Source: Anaeromyces robustus
Taxonomy: Eukaryota; Neocallimastigomycota; Neocallimastigomycetes; Neocallimastigales; Neocallimastigaceae
DNA length: 50,000 nucleotides
Direction: 5' to 3'
NCBI GenBank assembly: GCA_002104895.1
Contig: MCFG01000263.1
Coordinates: forward strand, 32,501-82,500
The translations under genes and the position numbers were made by a program. Positions 26,101 through 36,600 of the stretch are shown piece after piece. Under the pieces are notes generated by a model. It was not told where the DNA came from, did not search any database, and saw only the letters and a list, made by a program, of their open reading frames with translations. The first letter of the stretch is position 1; each line of letters begins with the position of its first letter.

Positions 26101-28400
26101 GTGGAAGCAATCCTGATGATGAACCAATACATGGTGGAGGCAGTCCTTCTGATGAACCAATACATGGTGGAAGCAATCCTTCTGATGAACCAACAGGAGT
26201 CTATCTTCCATCAGATGAACCAACTCCAAGTTCAGGTGGTGACAATTCAAATAGTCCTTCACAATCTAATCCTCTCCCTAATTGTACTAAAGGTAACTTT
26301 TGGTGATAATTTTTATATAAAAGTATTTATATTAATAATATTAAAGGATATAAAAAAATAAAAAAATAATAATAAATAATTTTATATAATTTTTTTATGA
26401 TTTTTAATATTTTTATTTTTTTAGAGAATATTATAAATAATCTTGATAAATTAAATGTTACTTCTTATAAAAAAGAAGCTATGAAAACTGCTGCTCAAGA
26501 ATTATTAGATGCTAATTATGATCTTAAATTTATTGCTGGAATTTTAGGAAATATAGAAAATGAAGGTACACCTGGTGAATTCGAAAATTCAAACTATGAA
26601 TCCAATCCAGATAAATATCCGGACTATTTAAAATATATGGATGATAATTATAATTACAGAGAATTATATTCAGGAAAAACTATTAATACCGTTGGTATTG
26701 AAAGTGCTCTTAATATTACAAATAAAGCAAAAGATTCTAATTATAAAGGAAAATTTGGACTAGGTATGATTCAATGGACGGGTTCAAGAGCAACTAATCT
26801 GATGAAAGAATATGAAGAATATAAGAAGTCAAGTAATGTAGATATGCCATCAATAGATGAATGTAGTAAAATTGAAGCTAAATTTATGATGAAAGAACTG
26901 CAGTCTTCTTCATATTCAAGTATATATGAAAATTGGAAGAATAATCCTACTCCTTATAATGCAGGATATCTTATATGCACTGAATATGAAAAACCTAAAG
27001 ACAAAATAAATCAAGCTAAATTAAGAGGAAATAATGCTAAAACTATTTACAATTTAATAACTAATAATGGGGCTAATCCATGTTCAGGATCAACTTTAGA
27101 ATCAATTTTAGTAACAAAGAAATCTGTAGAAGAGATTGCTTGTGATGTTTTAAAAGGAAATTATGGAAATTATAAAGAAAGAAAAGAAAAACTTGAAAAT
27201 GAAGGTTACAATTATGAAGAAGTTCGAGCAAAAGTAAATGAAATATATAATGAAAATCCTGCATTTTGTAATGAAATTCCAGAAACAACAATATCAGAAA
27301 CAAAGAAATCCATTGAAGAGATTGCTTGTGATGTTATAAATGGAAATTATGGAAATGATAAAGAAAGAAAAGAAAAACTTGAAAATGAAGGTTACAATTA
27401 TGAAGAAGTTCGAGCAAAAGTAAATGAAATATATAATGAAAATCCTGCATTTTGTAATGAAATTCCAGAAACAACAATATCAGAAACAAAGAAATCCATT
27501 GAAGAGATTGCTTGTGATGTTATAAATGGAAATTATGGAAATGATAAAGAAAGAAAAGAAAAACTTGAAAATGAAGGTTACAATTATGAAGAAGTTCGAG
27601 CAAAAGTAAATGAAATATATAATGAAAATCCTAAATTTTGTAATGAAATTCCAGAAACAACAATATCAAAAACAAAGAAATCCATTGAAGAGATTGCTTG
27701 TGACGTTATAAATGGAAATTATGGAAATGATAAAGAAAGAAAAGAAAAACTTGAAAATGAAGGTTACAATTATGAAGAAGTTCGAGCAAAAGTAAATGAA
27801 ATATATAATGAAAATCCTGAATTATGTAATAAAACTCCAGAAACAGCTTCAAATGCAACTAATAATAATAATGTAACTATTGACAATTCTCGTTTAGCTG
27901 CTGCTGCTGTTGCTTATGCTTGGGAAACAAAAGATAAGGGTATGGGTAATGACGGTACTGAATTATATCGTGCACTTAAAGATGCCATGTTCCCTAATGA
28001 TAAACTTAAAGATATGTATCAATCATGTGATCGTGGTGTCGCAACAGGTATTGCATGGTCTGGTGCTGATGACGATTTTCCTGTTGGTAATACAGTAACT
28101 CAATATAACTATTTGAAAAACACTCCTAATAAATGGAAGTTTATAGGAAAATATGATGATAAATATACTCAGTTACAACCTGGTGATATTGTTATTATTA
28201 ATGGTGGTGGACACATTGTTATGTATGTTGGTAATGAAGAAGTTCGTAGAAAGTATCCAAATTCTGATGCTGAATTTGTTTCTGCATCATTAAATGAACA
28301 TTCACCTGTTTGTGAATATCGTACTTCTGCTTTTAAAGGGGAAGGATATTACATATATCGTTATATAGGTGATTATTCTGGAACAAAAAAGGATAATTAA
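22200..28400 (+). CDS. Secreted chimeric peptidoglycan hydrolase: repeats + phage-tail-lysozyme-like + 4 CW_7 + Cys/His peptidase
   Basis: Five exons: 22200-23157, 23325-23861, 24063-24485, 24640-26292 and 26425-28400, giving 1848 residues and TAA. All introns (167, 201, 154 and 132 nt) are phase 1; donors are G then GTAA, acceptors CAG or TAG. Domains: signal peptide 1-24; three 10-residue TPIGTTDNVN-type repeats; KKR at 68-70, a possible Kex2-type site; Ser/Gly repeats; a small unknown domain at about 250-318 and again at 675-742; Asn/Ser-rich spacers; about 50 SDEPIHGG-type repeats (641-1190); a phage-tail-lysozyme-like domain (about 1205-1400, with GNIENEG and GLGMIQWTGSRA; E1235 is a candidate catalytic Glu); CW_7 repeats (1422-1655); and a Cys/His hydrolase domain (1680-1840, C1725 in SCDRGVATGIAW, H1787 in GGGHIVMYVG). 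Such modules cut and bind bacterial peptidoglycan; the likely origin is transfer from a Firmicute or its phage. Enzyme activity is inferred. Confidence 0.88.
23325..24485 (+). other. Hydrolase gene exons 2 and 3: related by duplication
   Basis: Exon 2 (23325-23861) is Asn/Ser-rich with repeated GTGTNNDSNNTG units. Exon 3 (24063-24485) carries the second small domain (THNGVSKKYKVKHL, GFFVDKDGIIYNIYG). Both end in almost the same basic tail (LISNKKKEISDKKNNEN and LISDKKKEISNKKNNEN). Exon 3 is thus a mosaic of the ends of exons 1 and 2. Confidence 0.75.
24640..26292 (+). repeat. Hydrolase gene exon 4: SDEPIHGG minisatellite
   Basis: About 50 units of 11-13 residues built on DEPIHGGG/NEPISGGG with NP, NLP or SP between; the DNA unit is 33-39 bp. 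A higher-order duplication makes about 24726-25080 nearly identical to 25596-25950 (offset 870 bp, 290 codons). The acidic, Gly/Pro/His-rich sequence suggests a flexible stalk. Antisense and shifted frames are open only because the period is a multiple of 3. Confidence 0.9.
26425..28400 (+). other. Hydrolase gene exon 5: entire bacterial-type catalytic and wall-binding part
   Basis: One uninterrupted exon holds the lysozyme-like domain, four CW_7 repeats and the Cys/His domain. The 186-bp CW_7 units begin at 27117, 27303, 27489 and 27675. The last three are almost identical in DNA and the first differs (VLKGNYGNY). Each unit reads EIACDVINGNYGN, KLENEGYNYEEV and NPxFCNEIPETT. Extra Cys residues in each unit are unlike the usual bacterial CW_7 and may form disulfides. 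The absence of introns fits a bacterial source. Confidence 0.88.
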
Positions 28401-30070
28401 AATGGTGACGCTAGTGGTACAAATTAATTATAAAATAATAGTAAGAAGTCATCAATTTATTTTTATGAAAAATATCTATTATATTGTATTTCATAATATA
28501 ATACATGAAATATTATTTATTATTTTATTTTTTTTTCTTTATAATTTTAATTAAAAAAATAAAAAAAAAGTAAAAAATTAAAATTAAAAATTAAAAAATG
28601 TAAAAAATAAAAGTATAAAAATTGTAAAAAATAAAAATTAAAAATTAAAAAATGTAAAAAATAAAAGTATAAAAATTGTAAAAAATAAAAATATAAAAAA
28701 TAAAAAATATAAAAATAAAAATTTAATAAATAAAAAAAATAAATAAATAATATTAAAATTAATATTTTCTTTTTTTTTTATCTTTTTTTTTTTTTTTTTT
28801 TTTTTTCAATTATTATTTTATCATTTTTTCTTGAGTATAATTAATAATGTTTACAATATGAACAGAATGAATCATTCTTTTAAAAATTTTCTAATAAAAT
28901 TATCTTTATAGCAATAAAAAAGAATAATAATAATAAAATTTGTTTAATTTATTAGAAATCCCCTTTTTAGAATCTAATAAGCAAAGAAGTAGAAAGGTTT
29001 AAATCATTTTTAATAGAGGCCTTTTTTTTTTTGGAATCTTTAACAAAGCAATATCAATATCAATATCAATATTTGTACTATATGCAATTATTTACATATT
29101 TTAAATTTCACTTTTATCTGAATTATGTAAAATTGCTCAAATTTTCTGTTTCAATATATAAAAAAATGAAAAATCTTCTTGAATTAATAAAAAACTAACA
29201 TTACTTCTATACTTTATTATTATTATTATTAATAGTACAAGCATTAGTAATATTAGGATTATTAATAGTATTATTATCATTGTTATTTATTTATTAATTT
29301 TTATTTAGATAAATTGATTTTATATTAATAATTATATATATTTCCTAATGATTTTATTTTCAATTGTTGTTAAAAATATGTTAAAATATTAAATATTTAT
29401 ATTTATTTTTAATTTAATTTTCCATTTTATCCAATCTAACCTTTCACTTCAACAAAAAAATTCAAAAAAACTTAAAATATATATATAATTATTATTAAAT
29501 AAAATCCTTTTTTTTTTTAGTATTTTTTGTTTATTTTTATTTTGATCTTTTTTTTATTATTTTATTTTAAATATGATTTAATATAAATATATTTATAATT
29601 TTTTTTGTAAACATGTTCTCATTAACATTGATAAAAATTTGTTTCTATATATGGAAATAATTACAGCTTAATTTATATTTGATTTTACTTTGTTCATAGG
29701 TAAATGTATGTAAATGTTTTTAAGAAAGTAAAATAAAATAAAATAAAATAAAATAAAATAAAATAAAATAAAATAAAATATAATATAATAAAATAAAATA
29801 AAAGTATTTATTTTTTATTTATTAATTTTATTATATTAAAGAATATAAATAAGTTCTTAAATTATTTAATATTTAAAAACTTTTATTGATTTTAAATAAT
29901 AAATTGATAATATACCAACTATTTTATTATATTTTTAATTAAAAGTTAAAAATTAAGAAAAAAAAAATAATAATAATTTATAAGAAATTATATTATTATT
30001 AATATTAATTATATATACTACTCCAGGAGTTATAAAATTAATATATTATTGTTATAGTTGTTGATTCAAA
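28401..30070. other. Spacer downstream of the hydrolase gene
   Basis: No supported gene. There is a two-copy tandem repeat of about 55 bp (28570-28690), a poly-T tract at about 28786-28806 and an AAAAT pentamer tract (about 29727-29800). It lies between convergent genes, so it should contain both 3' ends. Confidence 0.5.
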
Positions 30071-30077
30071 AGTATCT

Positions 30078-30309
30078 TCATTCTTCACATAACTGATCAT
30101 CAAAATCAAAATCCATTATTTTATTTTAATATTAATGTTATTGTTTTTTTATTTATAATATATATTTTTATATTTATTAAGTTATTCATATACTATTTCA
30201 ATATAATTAATAATTATTTTTTTTTTTTTGATAAATTTACTTTAACATAAGATTTTTTAAATTACAAATGTTCTGAGGAATAGTTATAATTTGATCTTCA
30301 TCAAGATAT
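30078..30309 (-). pseudogene. Relic of the last two exons of an LRR gene
   Basis: 30241-30309 reads as a last-type LRR (DEDQIITIPQNICNLKNL) with a GTAAAT donor, but the acceptor AG is mutated to AT. 30078-30114 reads DFDFDDQLCEE and TGA, but no AG precedes it. These closely match the gene C exons 30863-30931 and 30710-30746, about 630 bp away, so the 3' end of gene C was tandemly duplicated and then decayed. Confidence 0.7.
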
Positions 30310-30544
30310 ATACATTTTTGTTATAAATTATTATTTTTTATATCATACTAAAATTTTATTATTATTTGTTATTTATTGTTTATTACTTAATTATTTATTG
30401 ATAATATAATTAACTATTTTATTACATTTTTAATTAAAAGATAAAAAACATTAATAGTTGTTAAAAAATATATTTTTATATACTATTATTAAGTTAACAT
30501 TAATTATATATGTTACGTTAGTAGTTATAAAATTAATATATTTT

Positions 30545-30602
30545 TGTTGTTATAATTGTAGGTTCAGTAGTATTCTTACATAACTGACCATTATACAAAT
30601 AA
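30545..30602 (-). pseudogene. Relic linker exon (QLCKNTTEPTIITT)
   Basis: In reverse complement it reads NGQLCKNTTEPTIITT before a stop, a decayed start of a Thr-rich linker exon. It lies between the gene C stop and the duplicated 3' relic. Confidence 0.5.
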
Positions 30603-30709
30603 ATTATCAAATTATTTGGAAAAATAAAAAAAAAAAATTAAATTCTTTTTTTTTAATATATATTTTTTAAAATTTCGTAATATTTATTACTCCTAAATTT
30701 TTAATATCT

Positions 30710-32291
30710 TCATTCTTCACATAGCTGATCATCAAAATCAAAATCCCTTAATTTATTTTTAATATTAATATTATTATTTTTTTAAAACATATTTTTTAAT
30801 ATTTAATTAGTTATAAAGTAATATACATTTAATATTTCATATATTTTAATTGATAAACTTACTTTAATTTATGATTTTTTAAATTACAAATGCTTTTGGA
30901 AATAGTGGTAATCTGATTTTCATCTAAATATCTATTTTTTTTTGTTATTTTGTTATATATTATTATTTTATATTTAAAATAAGAAATAGATTTTATTCAA
31001 CATTAATAAAAATTATATTAATTTAAAAATATATTAGAATATTTAAATAATATATAATTGATAATTAATACTTACAATGTAGTAAGATTAATTAAATTAC
31101 CAATTTCTTTAGGAATAATTGTAATTTGATTAACATCTAAATATCTGCATTGTTATACATTATTATTTTAATTAAATCATAATAAATATTATAAAATATT
31201 TTAAAAAATTAAATAAAAATAATAATAATAATAATAATAAATATTAAAAAAAATTAATTATATGTAATGTACTTACAATTCTGTAAGACTTATTAGATTA
31301 CCAATATTTTCAGAAATAGTACCAATTTGATTATTATTTAAATCTCTATATTATTTTACATTATTATTTTAAATTTAGATTAAAAATGTATATAATAAAT
31401 ATTTTTTAACATATATTTATATTTTTTATTTATTATTTATTTTTTGAATAATACTTACAATATAGTAAGATTTATTAAATTTCCAATCTCTTCAGGAATA
31501 GTGGTAATTTTATTATAATATAAATATCTATATTAAGTAAATATTGTTATATTTTAAATAATATTAAAATATATTTTACTAAATAATATTATAAATTTTT
31601 AAATATAATAAACATATATATATTTTTATACATACAATTCGGTAAGATTTATTAAATTACCAATTTCTTTGGAAATTGTGTTAATTCGATTACTATTTAA
31701 ACTTCTATAATATTTATATATTATTATTTTAAAACCAATTATTATTATTATTTTTTTAAAGAAAATAAAAAATTTATTAATATTTATAAAATAAAATAAA
31801 ATAAAATAAATAAAAAAAAAACTTTTATATTGGTTTTTCACTCTTTTAATATCAATATAAATATTAAAATAATTAAAATTATTATTATTTACAAAATTTT
31901 TAAATTTTTTAATTCAAAAATTTTATTTGGAATTTCTTTCAAACGTTTGTTATCTAAATTGCTATTTTACAAAAAAATAATTATTAAAATAATTTATTAA
32001 AAAAAAATAATAAATTAATAATTAAATTTATTAATATTTTAAATAAAAAAATATTATAAATTTAAATTTATATTTATATATTTATATATATATAAATAAT
32101 ATAATTTTTTTAAAAATACATACACTTCAATAATTTCATCTATATTATTATTATTTAAGCATTCAATATCAGTACATTTGATAGTTGGAACAATAGTAGT
32201 AGTAGATGTAGTATTAATAGTTGTTGTTACTATTATAGTTGTAGGTTCAAAAGCCTTTTTTTCACAAAATTGATTATCTAAATTAAGATAT
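30710..32291 (-). other. Gene C linker 2, six-repeat domain 3 and C-terminal exon
   Basis: Linker 32124-32291 reads DNQFCEKKAFE, a Thr-rich stretch, then KCTDIECLN. LRR exons are 31893-31961, 31636-31704, 31459-31527, 31277-31345, 31076-31144 and 30863-30931. The terminal exon is 30710-30746. The layout is the same as the last domain of gene A. Confidence 0.83.
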
Positions 32292-33550
32292 CTTTATTTA
32301 TATATTAAATATAAATAAAAAAATTTTTTTTATTTTTTATTTTTTTTTTTTTTTTGATTTAAAGATAAATATTTAATGTTATAATTTTTATAATAAATTT
32401 TTTTTATTTAATTTTAATAACATAAACCGTAAAAATATATTAAAATAATAATAATTATAAAGTATTTGAGATTTTTGAAATTTTTTTAATTAAATATATA
32501 TATATTATTTATTTTTCATTTATTTAAATAAATTTAATATTTACCTCAACTTTAGATTATTTAAATTACATATTTCTTCGGGAATAGAGATAATTATATT
32601 ATAATTTAACCATCTTGTTTTCCATTATTTTTTTTTAAATTAAAAAAATATATATTTAAATAAATAATAATTATTACAAATATTTTAATTATACCAATTT
32701 TATATTCATATTTTTAAATATGAAAAAAAAAACTTACAATTCAGAAAGATTTATTAAATTACCAATTTCTTTGGGAACAGTGATAATATTATTTCCAGTT
32801 AATGATCTACAATTTATAATTTTAAATTAAAATTAAAAATATATTTTAAGTAATAAAAATAAATATTACAAATATTTAAAAATATATATATTATTATATT
32901 TTATATTTTAAAATATAAAAAATAATAATAAATACTTACAACCATTCAAGATTTATTAAATCACCAATTTCTTTTGGAATAGTTGTAATTTGATTATAAC
33001 TTAAATCCCTATATTATTATATTATTATTTTAAATTTAAAAAAAATTTTTTTAAACTTATTAATATTTATTAAATAAAAAATATTTTTTTTTCTATAAAA
33101 TAAAATAAAATAAAATAAAAAATTTATTTTCTCATTATTTTAAAATCCATTTAATTAAATTATTAATACTAACAAAGATTTTAAATATTTTAATTTAAAA
33201 ATTTTTTTTGGAATTTCTTTCAATTCTGTAGATTTTAAATTTCTATTTAAAATAATTATTAAAATATTTTAAACAAAAATAATAATTAATGATTAATAAT
33301 TAAATAATTATAAAAATATTTTTTTTTATAAATCAAAAAATATAGGTTAAAATATAAGACTTAATTTTAAAATACATACATCTCAGCAATGTCATATATA
33401 TCATTATTATTTATACATTTAAGATTAGTGCATTTAATAGTAGGAACATTATTAAATGGTTCATCCAAATACAAATTTCTATTATGTTATATACATTATC
33501 ATTTTTATAATTAAAAAATATATTTTAAATGAAATATAGCAATAACAAAA

Positions 33551-33612
<62 letters not shown>

Positions 33613-36600
33613 CTTACAACTTATTACTATTTTTTTGGAAAATAATAATTTCCGTAGGTAAAGTGGTAATTTGATTATTAGCTAAATTTCTATATATATA
33701 ATTTTTTTTGATAAATTATTATTATTTAAGTGAATTATAATAAATATATAAAATATTTTTAAATATGTAAAATAAAATGTATTTATATTTTTAAATAAAT
33801 GAAATAATAAATATTTACAATTCAGTAAGATTTATTAAATTATCAATTTCTTTAGGAATAGTGGTAAGTGTATTATTATTTAACCATCTATATATTATTT
33901 ATTTTAAATTAAAATTGAATAATAATAAAAATGTAACAATTTTTTTAATGTATATTTATTTTAATTTTCTTTTTTAATTTTTTTTTTTTTTTTTTTAAAT
34001 TTTTAATAAATATAATTAGTATACTTACAACTCTGTAAGATTTATTAAATTTCCTATATTTTTATGAATAGTAGTAATTTGATTATTTTCTAAATCTCTG
34101 TTATACATTATTTTATATTATTATTCATTGTTATACATTGTTATTCATTATTATACATTGATATCCATTATTATACATCGTTATTTTAAATTAAAATTAA
34201 TAATATATTTAAATTTATATGAATAATAAATATTTTATTTATATTTATTTTTATTAATCTTATTTTTTTTAAAAAAATATAATTAATATACTTACAACCA
34301 TTCAATATTTACTACATTTCCTATTTCTTTTGGAATAACAATAATTTGATTATCACTTAAATCTCTACATTGTTATATATTGTTATGTATTTTAATGAAT
34401 AATAATAATGAAGAGATAATAAAAATTTATTAATTGATACATATATATATATTATATTCTTTCACAATTTTGAATAAATATAATATACTTACAACCACTC
34501 AAGACTTATTAAATTACCAATTTCTTTAGTAATGGTGGTAATTTTATTATTTTTTAAATTTCTAATAATATGATACATTGTTATTTTAAAATGAGATTAA
34601 AAATAGTTTTAAATTAATAATAATATATATTACAAATTTTTAAATATATATTATTATTCTTCATATTTTTGAATAAATATAATTAATATACTTACAACCA
34701 CTCAAGATTTATTAAATTACCAATTTCTTCAGGAATTGTGATAATTTTATTACCATTTAAATCTCTAACATTATGATACATTGTTATTTTAAATTATGAT
34801 TAAAATTAGATTTAAATTAATAATAATATATTACAAATTTTTAAATATATATTATTATTCTTCATATTTTTGAATAAATATAATTAATATACTTACAACC
34901 ACTCAAGATTTATTATATTACCAATTTCTTCAGGAATTGTGATAATTTCATTACCATTTAAATCTCTAACATTTTGATACATTGTTATTTTATATTATGA
35001 TTAAAATTAGGTTTAAATGTATAATAATTAACTATTTTTTTATAATTTATCATATTTATTTTAGAAAAAATATACTATTACTTACAATTTAGTAAGATTT
35101 ATTAATTTACCAATTTCTTTTGGAATATTAGAAATTTGATTGCCATTTAAATATCTACATTGTAATATGTTGTTATAAGTATCAAATAAAAGATATTATT
35201 TATAAATAATAATAAATAATATAATTTTTATATTTTTATTTTTCATATTTTTTAAATAACATATAATTAATATTTACAATTCAGAAAGATTTATTAAATT
35301 ATCAATTTCTTTAGGAATAGAAGTAATTAAATTATCTTGTAAATTTCTATATTGTTATAAATCGTTATTTTAAATTAAGATTAAAAATTATTTATTATAT
35401 AAATAATAATAAAAATTTTTTTTTGTATTTTATCATTTTTCTTTTTTGAATAAATAATAATTAAAAATTACAATTTAGTAAGGCCTTTTAATTTACTAAT
35501 ATCTTTAGGAAGAGTAGAAATTTTATTGCCAATTAAATATCTACATTATAATATATTGTTATAAAAAATTAGATTAAATATATATTTATTTTCTACAAAT
35601 AATAATAATAAAGTTATAAAATTCTCTATAATTAATATATAATTAATATTTACAATTCCTTAAGATTTAAATTAAAAATATTTTCAGGAAAAGTAGTAAT
35701 TTGATTATAATTTAAATATCTATATTAATAATACATTATTATTAAAATTAGATAAAAAAATTTTTATTTTAATATAATATTATCATAACTATTGTAAATA
35801 TTTTTTATATATTTTTATTTTTCAAAATTTTAATTAATACTAACAAAGCTTCAATTTTTGGTAATATTAACTCTTTTTCATGAATACTGGAAGATTGATT
35901 GTCAGTTACAGTTATATTTCTATATTATTATTATATATTGTTAGTATAAATTAAAAAATACATATATTACATATATATTAATAAATAATAATTTATTACA
36001 ACTTTTCTAATATATTTTTAAATATATATATATATATTTTTTTTTTTTGAATAAATTAGTACTTATAATTGACTTCCGATTATCTTACCAACTTGTTTAA
36101 AAAAAGATATATTATTATTATTTTTTAATTCAGGAAAATAAGTAATTTGATTATCCGATAAATCTCTTCGTTATTATTCATTGTTATCATAAATTAAAAT
36201 ATATATATATATATATAATTTAATAAATATTAATAGTTTATTACAACGTTTTCAACCAATATTTAAATATATATATTTTAATTTTTCATTATTATTTTTA
36301 ATAAATATAATTTAACGCTTACAATTCAACGATATTTAAATTATTAATTTCCATTGGAAATATGGTAATATTATTACTACTTAACTGTCTATATCGTTAT
36401 ATATTATTTTTATAAATTATATATAAATATATAAAAACATATAAAAATAAAAAAATAAAGTATTACAAATATCTTTTAATATATATATTAATATAATATG
36501 TTTTTTAAATAAATGTAATAAATACTTACAATGTAGTAAGTTTTTTTAAATTACCAATTTCTTCAGGAAGTGTAGTAATTTGATTAACTGACAAGTCTCT

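Noticed and set aside
24686-26262. Long antisense and shifted open frames across the SDEPIHGG repeat (Pro/Ser/Gly-rich and His/Leu-rich)
   Set aside because: They are open only because the repeat period is a multiple of 3. The sense frame joins flanking exons in correct phase.
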